DNA of 64,000 nucleotides from Elysia chlorotica (GCA_003991915.1 RQTK01000016.1:446275-510274), one strand, 5' to 3'. Shown: positions 13,981-25,862, counted from the first letter of the stretch. Notes: a model not told the origin generated them from the sequence alone. Translations and numbers: made by a program.

Positions 13981-14222
13981 AGTTGAGTTGAGTTGGTTTA
14001 ACGTCCAACATCAGCACTATAAAGGCTATATTGTGGCCGGGCCCCAAGACTGACATCTGACAATTTTATGTGCTGCCTCACATGAGACAGGGCGGGCATG
14101 CCTTGACTCTTGTCTCAGCCGGTAACATTATACTGACGCCGACTCAACCAGTAGGAAGCGAAATCGAACCCGAACCTTTTGCGTCGGAAGCCGATGTTCT
14201 ACTCCAGGGCCACCGCGCCCCC
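13981..14222 (-). mobile_element. SINE family A, near full length
   Basis: Tail TTTAACGTCCAACATCAGC, body GAGACAGGGCGGGCATGCC and the head read in reverse (GAAATCGAACCCGAACC, TTCTACTCCAGGGCCACC). Good reference copy for the consensus. Confidence 0.8.
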
Positions 14223-14640
14223 CACATTTATGGAGAGAGAGAGCTATATATACGTGCTATCTTTAACAGTAGGTTCCCATCGCAAAAAGTACAGGACTAA
14301 GTACTCAAGGCCGCTCGCCCTTCTGTGAAGTGTGAACACTGGTTTGATATGGCCGACTGCTAGGTGGGATAGAAACAACGAATAGAGGCCCACCTTTACA
14401 ATCTGGGCGATCAGCCCTGCTCATAGTTAGATGGTTTCGTAATCTAGAAAAGAGAGACCTTCTAAATCTGAGAAAATGAAGTCTGTTTGTGTACTATAAT
14501 CTCTGTTGGTCATTGTAATAAACAGTTGTTACTCTTTAGAGATATGGACAACGCATTATGATTTATATATCACTCTCTATCTCCTTTTCCTTATGTCATC
14601 TTTGTTCTCTCTACGCCCCCCTCTCTGTCTATCTCTCTAT

Positions 14641-14657
14641 CTTTCTCTCTCTCTCTC

Positions 14658-14712
<55 letters not shown>
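14641..14712 (+). repeat. (CT)n array
   Basis: About 35 CT units with one CACT interruption. It is followed by a duplicated CTCACTGTCTCCAG-TATCTCCCC block (14787-14840). Confidence 0.9.
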
Positions 14713-14716
<4 letters not shown>

Positions 14717-15084
14717 GCCTTCCCTCTCCCTTTCTTTCCGGCCCTCTGTCTGCCTCTCTCCTTCTTTCTTATCTCCATAACTCCCTCTCACTGTCTCCAG
14801 CTATCTCCCCCCTCTCACTGTCTCCAGTTATCTCCCCCCCTCTCTCTCTCTATTTCTATCTCAACAACAAGGGCAATAAAGTGAAGCATTCTCTTCTCAA
14901 TAACTACACAGAGACTACATTGACAGGCGTTGACAACATGGCTCTAATTCACAATACACCGCAGGTCTGGATGTAAACTTAATGGGGCGTGTATTGGCCC
15001 ATTATACAGGTGTTTCATAAGTAGCATAATGGCAGGTTTATGGACATGGCTGCTGTGGGAACGCTTCGTCCACCAGATATACAG

Positions 15085-15085
<1 letters not shown>

Positions 15086-15126
<41 letters not shown>
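15086..15126 (+). repeat. (GA)n array
   Basis: About 20 GA units. Confidence 0.9.
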
Positions 15127-15131
<5 letters not shown>

Positions 15132-15393
15132 AGAGTAAGATAGAGAGAGAAAGGTGAGGGACATCTTAAAGAAATAATTATCGTTTGATAACATGAAAGA
15201 TGGAGAGCTAGAGCTCCAGTCGAGAAAAGAAGTACTTGAGGACAAAGCTAACAAAAGGGTGAAGATGAAGAGGGGGGGGGGGTATTATACAGAAAACAAT
15301 AAATCGTTCTGAACAGCGGTAATAAAACGAATATCCTGCATTATATAACAAAAAGTAAAGACAGGCATTCGCAGCACACCGTCGCCTTGTAGG

Positions 15394-16270
15394 ATGCACG
15401 GTAGGGGTATTAGACATGTTATTCCCACCCACATATGTATGAAGCTCATGTCAACACTTGTTTTATCTCGCTTAGATTATTGTAACTCACTCTTGAGTGG
15501 TATAACGGAAGACAACTTGTCCAAACTCCAGGTAGTTCAAAACAATGCAGCAAGACTTGTTCTTAAACTGAAAAAATCTGCGTCTTCAGCGCCCTTGTTA
15601 AAGCAATTGCACTGGCTGCCAGTGAGACAGAGAATAGAATATAAGCTTGCTGTTTTTTGTTTTAAGTCTTTGCATAAGACATCTCCCCAGTATTTACAAG
15701 ACTACATGCACCTTTACTGTCCTAGGCGTGCTCTGAGATCTTCCAGTGACACATTAACTTTATGTCTCCCATCCAGAAAGTATAAATTCTATGGTGAACG
15801 ATCTTTCGACTATGCTGGCCCCCTTATATGGAATGAACTGCCCAAGTCATTGAGAGAGTCTGCCTCTATCACAATATTTAAGAAACATCTTAAAACTTAC
15901 CTTTTTAAAAAAGCATTTGGCATGGAACTACCATAATTCTCACGATTATTGATCTGCATTATTCTTCTTTGATCTTGGTGTGCATGTGTGTGTCTGTCTG
16001 GGTGTGTGTAGGTGTATGTTACTTGTGTATGTATGCGTATGGGTGTGTGAGTGTATGTGTGTCTGTGAGTGTATGTTTATGTGCATGTGTGTGTATGTGT
16101 GATTGAATATATCATTTGCATGTTTGTTTGTGCCATTACCTCTGTGATGTTTACACATTTATTTATGTATGTTTATTTCATGTACATGATTTCTTTTAAT
16201 GTACTGCGCATTGAGCAAAACTTAAATTTTGGAAATGCGCAATATAAATGCAATAAATTATTATTATTTA
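15394..16270 (+). mobile_element. LINE (CR1/Jockey-type non-LTR retrotransposon) 3' end, 5'-truncated
   Basis: An uninterrupted frame from 15394 to 15936 encodes the region downstream of a LINE reverse transcriptase, with typical blocks SRLDYCNSLLSGI, QNNAARLVLK, LLKQLHWLPVRQRIEYKL, RALRSSSDTL, GPLIWNELPKSLR and FKKHLKTYLFKKAF. The 3' UTR (15937-16255) is TG-rich and ends with a GCGCATTGAG / GCGCAATATAAATG hairpin-type tail followed by a TTA microsatellite, usual for these elements. The open frame suggests recent insertion. The catalytic RT and endonuclease are absent. Confidence 0.82.
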
Positions 16271-16414
16271 TTATTATTATTTCAGAAGTTGGATTGTGGA
16301 AAAAAGCTTCCCTGTCTTTCTGTCTGTATGTCTTTTTCCTGCCTGTCTTTCTGTCTGTGTGCTTGATAACCTACCTCACTCTTCATCTTTATATCTCCTT
16401 GCATCTCTCTCACA

Positions 16415-16419
<5 letters not shown>

Positions 16420-16487
<68 letters not shown>
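16420..16487 (+). repeat. (CT)n array after the LINE end
   Basis: About 33 CT units. Preceded by the sequence duplicated at 7264-7342. Confidence 0.9.
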
Positions 16488-16490
<3 letters not shown>

Positions 16491-16943
16491 GTCGGTCTCT
16501 CTCTCCCTCTCGTGGTCTGTCTATCACCCTACACCCTTTTTAGAACAATCATAAAAAAGGTTTTACCAATTAAAGTCTAGGGCCACCGAATAGCAATAAA
16601 ATAAAAACAGGTAATAGTAAACTGTGTCTTGATCTGGTGTAGCGTCCCTGCGTTATGATTATTAAAACTTTATGAATGCTCCATGCGTAATAAGAAAAAA
16701 AAAGTCATAACATCCACGTTAATACTCGTTTTCTTTAGGGGGATTTCTATACTGCTATACAGGTAGCTCTATGTTTTATATTAAGTTTTGAACGGGTGAA
16801 AGAGTCTTACTGGAGTGTGTATGTAAGACGTGGGGAAAGAAGGGCAATGGAAAAGAAACAATTCTTTTTGTGTCCAGGCTTGTTTACGTTGTGCCCTTGT
16901 TGCTATAAGCAAAATAATACATGTGGGAGACTAGAGTCAAACA

Positions 16944-16946
<3 letters not shown>

Positions 16947-17003
<57 letters not shown>

Positions 17004-17098
17004 AGGTAGAAATAGATTGAAACAAGCTGGAATCGAGAAAGAGAGAGACAGAGAGAGAGAACGAGAGAGAGAGAGAGAGAGAGAGAACGAGAGAGAGA

Positions 17099-17158
<60 letters not shown>

Positions 17159-17222
17159 AGGGGGCGTACAGCCTGAGAGTATACTGAGGTAGAAATAGAT
17201 TGAAACAAGCTAGAATCGAGAA

Positions 17223-17265
<43 letters not shown>
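16947..17265 (+). repeat. GA arrays with duplicated 50-bp spacer
   Basis: GA arrays at 16947-17000, 17040-17140 and 17222-17262. The spacer CTGAGGTAGAAATAGATTGA...GAATCGAGAAAGAG occurs at 17001 and again at 17184. Confidence 0.88.
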
Positions 17266-17266
<1 letters not shown>

Positions 17267-17553
17267 AGAAACAATGAAGGAGAGAGGGAGTGAGGGAAAC
17301 AGTGAAGGAAGGATGAAGGAAGAAAGAGAAACAGACAGACAACTTAGAGGAGAAAAAAGAAGGTTGGGGGCTGTAAGTTGTAGAGAGATTTAGACAGTAT
17401 AAAGAGTGAGACTAATGATTGGACTGGGTACCCTAATCTAGCCCACCTGTTTCTATTCATGTCTCTTCTTTCACTCAGACGGAATCTCTGCTAACAAGGA
17501 AATAAGACAGAGCCGCCGACTTCACCCCTAAAAAAGCGTACTAATACTATTAT

Positions 17554-17750
17554 CAGAGAGTGTAGATTTAGTGAGACGTTTTACAAAAAGAGCCCACAGT
17601 GCTACTGTCTAAATGATCACGGCGCTGGTATGACGCTGGCTCCCTCTATTTATTTAGGGAAATTAAAGCAGTTGGCCAATCAGTTGGCCAATCGCGACCC
17701 ACGACCGCAAATTTCTCGCAGTGAAACCTCTCACTATTTCACACTCTCTG
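17554..17750. mobile_element. MITE-like element with 30-bp terminal inverted repeats, copy 1
   Basis: Begins CAGAGAGTGTAGATTTAGTG and ends with an imperfect reverse complement of that sequence (TCACTATTTCACACTCTCTG). 197 bp, no coding capacity. No clear target-site duplication. The CAGAG ends would suit a hAT-derived element. Confidence 0.6.
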
Positions 17751-17837
17751 GTATCACCATGATAGTTTTTCACACACTGTGTTGACTAGTATGGTCCAAG
17801 CGTTTGGTGGGCTGCTCTGAAATTCTGATGGCTATTC

Positions 17838-18009
17838 CAGAGACTATAGATTTAGTGAGACGTTCCATAAAAATAGCTCACAGTGCTGTTAATACGTGGA
17901 GCTAGCGTGACGCGTTGTCACTAAAGTTTTGATAATGAAGCGACAGCCTTCACAAGACCATATACGCCAAATCGTCCCGGTGAAACCCCTCACTATCTCA
18001 CAGTCTCTG
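17838..18009. mobile_element. MITE-like element, copy 2
   Basis: 172 bp with ends CAGAGACTATAGATTTAGTG and TCACTATCTCACAGTCTCTG. It shares the termini and inner AGTGAGACGTT and CACAGTGCT blocks with copy 1, 87 bp upstream, in the same orientation. Confidence 0.58.
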
Positions 18010-18880
18010 GCCATACAGCAATAACAACTGAAGCACTAGAGAGCCGTCGGGCCGTTTGAACGCGGTCTATGAGTGGATATTTCATTTAGCCAGTTCTAAA
18101 GAAACTCCTTTATGGCTTTGTATGAAAAACTTATATAGAGGTTTCAATGGAGAAATCCGTTTGATCTTCGATTCTGGTTCATTTAGGTGCATTATAAATC
18201 CTTTTAACCCTCAATTCCAGCTTCAAACATACCTGCTTAAGAGATAATTGGTTAGATTTGGTCCTGTTTAAGGTTCTAGTTTTAGAACAGCTGTTATGCT
18301 TTCTCTAATTTTAGTGAACTTAGGCAAAGAACAGATGCGAATTTTGAGGCGCGATAATTTTAGCCAGATCGCCCTACTACCATTAAACTCTCTGCGCCTG
18401 TTACAGCGACGTTGTACTTACGGTTCTTTGTCTTTTTCTCTCAACTTATCCATCATCGACATAATTATCTCCAAGTATTTCAAGCCTTTGACCCAGCACC
18501 CTTCATTACGTTTCACTATTGACTGCCTTCTTGTTATGAATTCTTTTCTGAATTCTGACTCGGCTCATTCATCGTAAGGTAATTATTCTATTATGCGCTT
18601 CGTCTTGTATTAGACGTAGGCTTTTTTATTAATAACATTACTGTTAATAACTATCGCCTTATATATGCTCAACATGTGTCCATGTATTTCACACCGATGT
18701 CCCGGCGACTTTCAACACCTTTCATTATTGATTGTCTTTTTTTTTTGTATTTCTACTTCACCCTTGAAAAATGCAGACCTGAATCCACGCTCCCATTGCA
18801 ACAGATGTTAATCCTATCATTCACCATTCAGAATCACACACAGTGTAAATCCATCCTTCCCCATTCGGCTCCGCGCGGGT
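18010..18880. other. Unassigned stretch with short frames
   Basis: Three medium + strand frames (18056-18247, 18296-18577, 18676-18972) follow one another but match no family I know and have no convincing splice sites. They may be decayed transposon sequence. Confidence 0.4.
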
Positions 18881-18897
18881 GGGGGGGGGGGGGGGGG

Positions 18898-19165
18898 AGA
18901 GAGACTGGCTCAAGTGGTAAAGCACTAAGCACTGGTCTGCCGATAACGGGGATAGCGGTTCGAACCCCATGATTGGTTAGAAATGTATTTGTCCAGTTTC
19001 GTGTCCTGGTTGTGTCAGATTCAGAATAAATTATTAAATGTGACTTGCTGAGACAGGAGTCCAGATCTCTCCGCCCTGTCTTGTTATTGGTAACACATAA
19101 GACGTCAGTCTTGGGGCACGTGCACAAGGCAGCCTATAAAATAGTGCTGACGTTGGACGCTAAGC
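18898..19165 (+). mobile_element. SINE family A, full length, preceded by a 17-G run
   Basis: Head CTGGCTCAAGTGGTAAAGCA with box B GCGGTTCGAACCCC, then body and tail to CTGACGTTGGACGCTAAGC. A run of 17 G (18881-18897) touches the head. Confidence 0.8.
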
Positions 19166-19453
19166 AACAACACAACAGAACATTCGCCCGTTCGATGCCT
19201 TCAATTGGTGTCAGTATAATTTGAAGAACTGAGACAGAAGTCATGGTATCGCCGCCATTATTTGTGTGTATGTGATAGAGCATAAACTTGTCATACGGAT
19301 ATTCTCGGGACCCGTATGCATAATGATATATTGTTTAGGTTGGACAAAGAAAAAAAGACAAGTGCATGGATACCTTGAACTGAAGTGACTCAGTGCCGCT
19401 ATGACCCACTGACACCCATCTAACTGGTTATCAAACGCGGTCCCTCACTAACT
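19135..19453 (+). repeat. Segmental duplication with 6955-7263
   Basis: Second copy, overlapping the tail of the SINE at 18898-19165. It has a short extra stretch near 19280. Confidence 0.85.
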
Positions 19454-19618
19454 CACTAACCGAAATAGGCCGAGCCCCACCACCGATGACAATTTAATAC
19501 ATTGAATTAAATTAGCTGTGAGCTTTTAACACTGTCATGATTAAATTATTTATCCAATGTGGTCCATACCATCAGCTGTTGCTGGGTCTTGTCAATGTCG
19601 TATCCTCCCACACTCTCC

Positions 19619-19621
<3 letters not shown>

Positions 19622-19660
<39 letters not shown>
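19622..19660 (+). repeat. (CT)n array
   Basis: About 19 CT units. A C-rich tract with a 17-C run follows at about 19,755-19,825. Confidence 0.9.
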
Positions 19661-19661
<1 letters not shown>

Positions 19662-19989
19662 CCCCCTCTCTGACATCTGACTTACAATGCCATTAGGTTG
19701 CCCTCCAGCGACCTTGTACTGACATGACATAGTGACACCCATCACTGCTTGCCTAACCCCCCCCACCCCACACTCCTCCCCCCTCCACTTTCCCCACCCG
19801 TTCTTGCCCCCCCCCCCCCCCCCCACCCCCTCTCCCTTTTGTCCAACCTCGATGGCAGATAAATTGAAAAAGGTAATAACGCGATGACTGTCATTACATT
19901 TTTGTATTGAATTCAGACCATTCAGCTGTGGCTGTTTTTCCATGTGGGTGTCTGTATCTACCTTGCTCTATCTGAAAGGGGGGTGGGGA

Positions 19990-20245
19990 GATCGAAATGG
20001 CGTAGGTGGTAGAGGGCTTGGCTTTTTATCCGGAGGTCCCCGGTTCGAAATCGTTAAAAATATCTATATAATAATTATGTATTTCTCCCCACCCCCTTAC
20101 TGGTTGGATCGGTGTCCGTATACTGTGACTGGCTGAGACGGTAGTCATGGTATACCTGCAATGTATAACGTATATAGTCAGGCGTTAGCCTTGGAACCCG
20201 TCTACAGTATAGCATGTAACGTGTCTTTGTTGAACGCTTAGGGAC
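19990..20245 (+). mobile_element. SINE family A, full length
   Basis: Head GTAGGTGGTAGAGGGCTTGG with box B CCGGTTCGAAATCG, then GACTGGCTGAGACGGTAGTC and a diverged tail. Confidence 0.75.
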
Positions 20246-20550
20246 AAACTCAAGCTTGTGTCTTTATGGTGTGCCAGAAACGTCAGGCGGTAACACCTAT
20301 GCACAGCTGCCAACTCACTCCGACATTATAGGTGTACATCATTTTCCATTAAATACTGTGAGGAGGTGTGCACACATTCCGGGTTTTGGCGTAGGGTTTG
20401 TGGCTGCGTAACATCTGCAGTTGATCATGTACGCACATGCATGGCAGGGTCTGTTTGGTCAGAACCTTTGCCAATCTGAGTTTTTGTGTGAGTGAGTATG
20501 TGTGCGAGGAAGGTGGTGGGAGGAAGCTTGAAAGGGAGGGAGTTAGAGAG

Positions 20551-20553
<3 letters not shown>

Positions 20554-20600
<47 letters not shown>
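20554..20600 (+). repeat. (GA)n array
   Basis: About 22 GA units just before a tandem duplication. Confidence 0.9.
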
Positions 20601-20601
<1 letters not shown>

Positions 20602-20605
20602 TAGA

Positions 20606-20786
20606 GTAGTCGTGTGGTTTGGATCTCTAACAAAAGGTCGCCCTGTACTCTATGCATGTACATGTGTCTTTGTTCGCGTCAGTTGCGCGCGATTTTTATT
20701 AGTCGTGTGGTTTGGATCTCTAACAAAAGGTCGCCCTGCGCATGTACATGTGTCTTTGTTCGCGTCAGTTGCGCGCGATTTTTATT
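20606..20786 (+). repeat. Recent 90-bp tandem duplication
   Basis: AGTCGTGTGGTTTGGATCTC...GTTGCGCGCGATTTTTATT occurs twice in succession. Copy 1 has an extra 9 bp (TACTCTATG). Confidence 0.92.
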
Positions 20787-21826
20787 ATTTATGTTGCGTG
20801 TGTGTTGTTATATTCTCTGAAGGATCACAGTTTTAAGTAGGATGTTCACATGTTCTGTCTATGAGAAATTGCGAGGGAACCATCATGCCTATTGTGGCCA
20901 TATTACACTTAAGTATTGTTCACATTAGAGTGCATAACTTAGACCAGATTCAATGTCTCATTATATTTCGCCGCACATGATCTTCTTCTTCGGACGTAGG
21001 AAACTTTAAACAATAATGGAGCCATAGCTTATCAAAAACCTTCGTGGTAGTTAAGTCCATAGAGATTTTGACTTACCAGCAGGAGGTTTACAGTTCAAAA
21101 TTGATTTTATGTGTGTGCTCAGTAGCCATCTGTGTCATACCACTTTCTGGGGACTTTCATTCTAATGTGGTTTATTTGACTTCTAGGACTCTTTTTTAAG
21201 AAAGCATAATTGAGACTGGATTTTCGTATCAAGTGTACTGGTTAGATCAGATTCAGTTTAATATGTCCTGTTCTTGGGTGCCGTTGCCGCATGGAAGTTT
21301 TTATCAGGACCAAGGCGGCTTTTCATGGAGGGAAACTTCGAGGCTATTGTTGGCCAATCGTGTTTTAAGCTATTCCGTCCAACCAAGGATGGCAACATGT
21401 ATACAAATGTATTCTATTAACCTCCTTATGGTAGGGGATGAAGGTTATCTGTTTGTATTTAAAATTGCACATTCTCGCGTTTGCCATTCATGTTAGTTTT
21501 GTATTAGCAAAACAAATAAAGCTCCGAAGTCTAGTTATAAATACTTTACAATCTCGACAGCATGCGTGTTTAGCTTGAATTATGGATTTGAACGAGTTGT
21601 TACTCTGAAATTTTGTCGTATGAAGTGACCTTTTAGTTTTGTAACATACATTTCATGGCATGTTCTTGGTATACACTTTAAGACTGATCCAATTTCGAGG
21701 ATATTGAATGTTGTAAAAAAAAAAAAAAAGCACCGGTAGATGTTGAGAAGTTTGTGGAGCACTCATATATCCTTGACATTTAATACATTCATAGATACAG
21801 TGCAAAACTGTGATCTTCATAACGAC

Positions 21827-21885
21827 AATCTGCAGTATAGCCTATATAGTGCTGACGTTGGACGTGAAACCAACTGAACTTAACG
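21827..21885 (+). mobile_element. SINE family A, tail fragment
   Basis: Only the tail remains (CAGTATAGCCTATATAGTG, CTGACGTTGGACGTGAAACC). Confidence 0.6.
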
Positions 21886-22033
21886 CACCTCAGCGACAAC
21901 CTGCAGCGAGTGTGTCTTATTTCAAGTATGTACTCGTATGACATTCCAACAGCATAGTTTGCGCGTGAGTCAGGGCCACGTGATGCTGTGAGATAGTGAG
22001 CACTTTTGGCGCATTCTCTTCCTTGGATTATCA

Positions 22034-22279
<246 letters not shown>

Positions 22280-23247
22280 TAACGAATATGCCACATCCAT
22301 CTCTCACCTCGCCGCTTCACTTACCTTATACAGAAATTTCATGAGATTGCCCTCCAGGGACACATGGCCTTGTCCTTTAACACACGATATTCCACACATA
22401 GATAGTAGTCTATATAGTGCACGAAAGTATGTACCCGATGTATCGAATATTACACCCGCTCAAATAACAGGGTTAGACGGAATGTCGGAAACTCCGCGTT
22501 GCATAACTTGGGCGTGAGTCAGTGTCTTGGCTTGAGTTGAGGTGCCGCGTGTGGTGTGAACTGTAAAGGCGGGTGGGCTCTTGCTTCTTGTTATCAGTGA
22601 GATGTTGAAATAGTATCTTGGGTCTCAGTTATTATTCTGATTTGTGGTAGGTCCTTTCGATTTCGGCTATAACATACATGTAGCCTAATTGCCGTCTTTG
22701 GACGTTGAGAAAACTAATCAACTAACCATTAGACGCCATAATACTTAAAGTCAAGTTCACGGCGACAGATGGCATGTACGGGAAACAATGGGCGTGCTTT
22801 CAGGAGGCATTCTTTTCCTTGGATTGTTATATTCCAATAAGTTTTTGGAAATCGCATTTTGATCTCGGACCAACGATACGATGTAGTGTTCCGATGTAGT
22901 TCTTAATACATGGTGGAAAAGTTGCATGTATGGGAAACAGTAGGAGATATTTCCTAGGTTTTTCTTTGGTTTATTGTATTCGACCCACATATTGAATAAC
23001 CAATTTTTCTTGTATCGACGCTTTTTTCATACAGTGACTCATGTAGGACCAACTAGTTGTCGTAATGTTCCGATGTAGACCTTTATATTATCTATATCGA
23101 TAAAGTTACATCCATAATAAACGGTTGGAGACATTCTTTTCTTTGGATTTTCATCATCAGGAATATTGGATAACCATCTTTTGATCACGTCGCTTCTTTC
23201 ACGTTGTGATTCATTGTGGATGCACTAACGATACGTCGGGATATCCA

Positions 23248-23549
23248 TATGTAAAGTAAAGCAGATAGTGATTTCATGTGAAGTAAGGCTGATAGTGATT
23301 TCATGTGAAGTAAGGCTGATAGTGATTTCATGTAAAGTAAGGCTGATAGGGATTTCATGTAAAGTAAGGCTGATAGTGATTTCATGTAAAGTAAGGCTGA
23401 TAGTGATTTCATGTAAAGTAAGTTCGATAGTGATTTCATGTAAAGTAAGGCTGATAGTGATTTCATGTAAAGTAAGGCTGATAGTGATTTCATGTAAAGT
23501 AAGGCTGATAGTGATTTCATGTAAAGTAAGGCTGATAGTGATTTCATGC
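23248..23549 (+). repeat. 27-bp minisatellite, about 11 units
   Basis: Unit AGTGATTTCATGTAAAGTAA plus GGCTGAT. The unit length is a multiple of three, so frames stay open on both strands. Confidence 0.93.
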
Positions 23550-23932
23550 ACAGCAAACAGAGGGAGGAGATTCGGAGATACCCTTTTCCTTGGATTAGAA
23601 AGCGGTACCGAGAACCCACCTACCCTTTCACAGTCTACTACATCTATTTTAAATCTGGAAAAGTGTAACGAAATGCGCCCAAATACGCTTCTGTGACATC
23701 AGTTTGGCAAAACTTGGATTATCATCATCGTCACAAGTATTGGATACTCGTCTACGCTCATCATCACTGTCATCTCTTCGTCATCGTCGCCCTCACCGTC
23801 TTAGGCCAGGCCATTATCTATCATGGTGGCAGAAGGCCTGGGTTTGATCACCTCTGCCTCGTCGTCGTCGTTGTCGTCGTTATTATTATCACCAACATCG
23901 TCACAAACATCGTCATCGGTGCGAGCCCAGTC

Positions 23933-23982
23933 ATGGATTTTGTTAACTTTGGCGGGGACTGCGAGGACGACAGCAACGACGA
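23933..23982 (+). CDS. Speculative alternative first exon feeding the EVI5-like exons
   Basis: An ATG opens an acidic peptide MDFVNFGGDCEDDSNDE and runs into a strong donor (GTAAGT at 23983). It leaves two bases, exactly the phase the exon at 27987 needs (GA plus G gives Glu). It is GC-rich like the confirmed exons. A CCCAG just upstream also allows an internal exon. The support is a donor, the composition and a one-in-three phase match, with no homology. Confidence 0.25.
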
Positions 23983-24302
23983 GTAAGTGGCGGTTTCAGG
24001 GGAAGAGAATTTATCACAGAGGGAACAAAATTAATAGTTAAATGAAGAATATAGACACTTTAAGGCAAAAGTTATCGGTACACAGACGCAAACTGCAGTA
24101 GCCGAAGTGATCAGCTATTGAGTCCATAAAACCAATGTCCACAAACTTACATCACTTAAGTCCAATAATTGCCTTAAAGTTCACAAACGTCTGTAATAAT
24201 ACATTGATTGAACAGCTTTAACACGTGTGATTATACATTTGTAAAGGTCTAGGAATGTGAATTCACCGACTGTGTGACGGACTTAAGATATGTATACAGA
24301 GA

Positions 24303-24305
<3 letters not shown>

Positions 24306-24383
<78 letters not shown>

Positions 24384-24460
24384 NNNNNNNNNNNNNNNNN
24401 NNNNNNNNNNGAGAGAGACAGAGAGAGAGAGAGAGGGAGGGAGAGAGAGAGAGAGAGAGA
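24306..24460 (+). repeat. (GA)n array containing an assembly gap
   Basis: GA array interrupted by 27 N (24384-24410). Confidence 0.95.
24384..24410. other. Assembly gap (27 N)
   Basis: Unresolved bases inside the GA array. True length unknown. Confidence 0.99.
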
Positions 24461-24809
24461 GGACCATGGAGCGGGATACCAGACAGTCAATAGGGAAATT
24501 AACGCAGACGCCAGAATGGATCTGGGCTCGAATCCCAAACCTTCTGTTTCGCGAGCCGACGCTCTAACCTCAGCTCTACCACTTCACTCTCACCACCACC
24601 TCACACTAATGAACCTGTTTATGATTAAGTTGCTAACCACTTTTGCCGCCGCGACTGCCAACTTGGCTCTGGTCTTGGTTGCTGGCACAGTAGATGTTTT
24701 TTGTTTGTTATGTGTTTATTATTTAGCCTTGGTTTGTGTCATGTGTATTTTTCCCATTGGCTTTCTCACCTAAAAACATTGTGTGGTTTGTTGTTTTTGT
24801 CTGTTTGTT

Positions 24810-24812
<3 letters not shown>

Positions 24813-24853
<41 letters not shown>
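24813..24853 (+). repeat. GTT microsatellite
   Basis: About 13 GTT triplets. Confidence 0.9.
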
Positions 24854-24854
<1 letters not shown>

Positions 24855-25088
24855 TGGTTTATCTCACCTGACAAGCTACAAGTTGCCAGGAATGTTGCTA
24901 ACTTACTTTCGCCAAGACCTAATGATATTATTATGACTCTTGCTGAGATAAATATGGAAAGTAACATTTCTAACATAGCTTGTTTCAAATGACATTCTAA
25001 GTGGCGTACAATAACAAAATGTACTACTAGGAAGTATAACTGATATAGACCAGGCCTATATTGGGCTCACAGTTTGCTCCTCGTTGTG

Positions 25089-25335
25089 TAACAATTTGGG
25101 GGGGGGGGGAAGGAAGAACATCAGCTTCCGACTCAAAAGGTCCGGATTTGAGTCCTGGCAATTGCGCTCCCTACTGGTTGGGTTGGTGTAAGTTTAATGT
25201 GACCGACTGAGACAGGAGTCAAGGCATCCCCGCCCTGTCTCGCGTGTGGTAGCACATAAAATTGTCAAACGTTAGTCTTGGGGCCCGTCTACAATATAGA
25301 CTATATAGTGCTGATGTTGAACGTTTTAAAACCAA
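25089..25335 (+). mobile_element. SINE family A, full length
   Basis: A G-run leads into a head with GGATTTGAGTCCTGG at the box-B position, then ACTGGTTGGGTTGGTG, GAGACAGGAGTC and GTCTTGGGGCCCGTC. Confidence 0.78.
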
Positions 25336-25424
25336 ATTAACGTGTATCAATGGGGTATAATAGGACCTGTAGGTGTCGCATTGTAGTTTATTCCTTTTAG
25401 ACATATCCATCGATTTTCTAGGTA

Positions 25425-25625
25425 GGGCCCCGGTTCGAAACCCACGAACGGGCGAACATTGTATATAATTATGTCCGATTTTGTCCGCTTCTTTTTGGTC
25501 AGTGTAATGTGTCCGACTGAGATAGGAGTGCTTGTATTTCCGCACTGTTTCTGTGCGAAATGAAGTTGTCAAACGTTAGTCGTGGTACCTGTCCATGATT
25601 ATAGCCTTTGCTTCTGACGTTGACA
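25425..25625 (+). mobile_element. SINE subfamily B copy 1 (before the CTT array)
   Basis: Box B CCGGTTCGAAACCCACG, then a variant body with CGCACTGTTTCTGTGC and GTCGTGGTACCTGTCCATG, shared with the copy at 25905-26115. Confidence 0.7.
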
Positions 25626-25636
25626 AAGAGTGAAAA

Positions 25637-25862
25637 ATGTATTCTTCTTCTTCTTCTTCTTCTTCTTCTTCTTCTTTTTCTTCTTCTTCTTTTTCTTCTT
25701 CTTCTTCTTTTTCTTCTTCTTCTTCTTCTTCTTTTTCTTCTTCTCCTTCTTTTTCTTCTTCTTCTTCTTTTTCTTCTTTTTCTTCTTCTTCTTCTTCTTC
25801 TTCTTCTTCTTCTTCTTCTTCTTCTTCTTCTTCTTCTTCTTCTTTTTCTTCTTCTTCTTCTA
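25637..25862 (+). repeat. CTT microsatellite between two subfamily-B SINEs
   Basis: About 75 CTT/TTC triplets with periodic TTTTTC interruptions. It opens long Phe, Leu, Ser, Glu and Arg frames. Confidence 0.95.

Noticed and set aside
18056-18577. Two consecutive frames as a small gene
   Set aside because: No recognisable domain, no splice consensus joining them, and composition like the surrounding non-coding DNA.
18898-18985. tRNA gene
   Set aside because: The tRNA-like head is part of a SINE. The body and tail recur with it elsewhere, and the acceptor stem does not close.
23185-23696. Repeat proteins on both strands
   Set aside because: The 27-bp minisatellite keeps frames open. No upstream or downstream coding signal on either strand.
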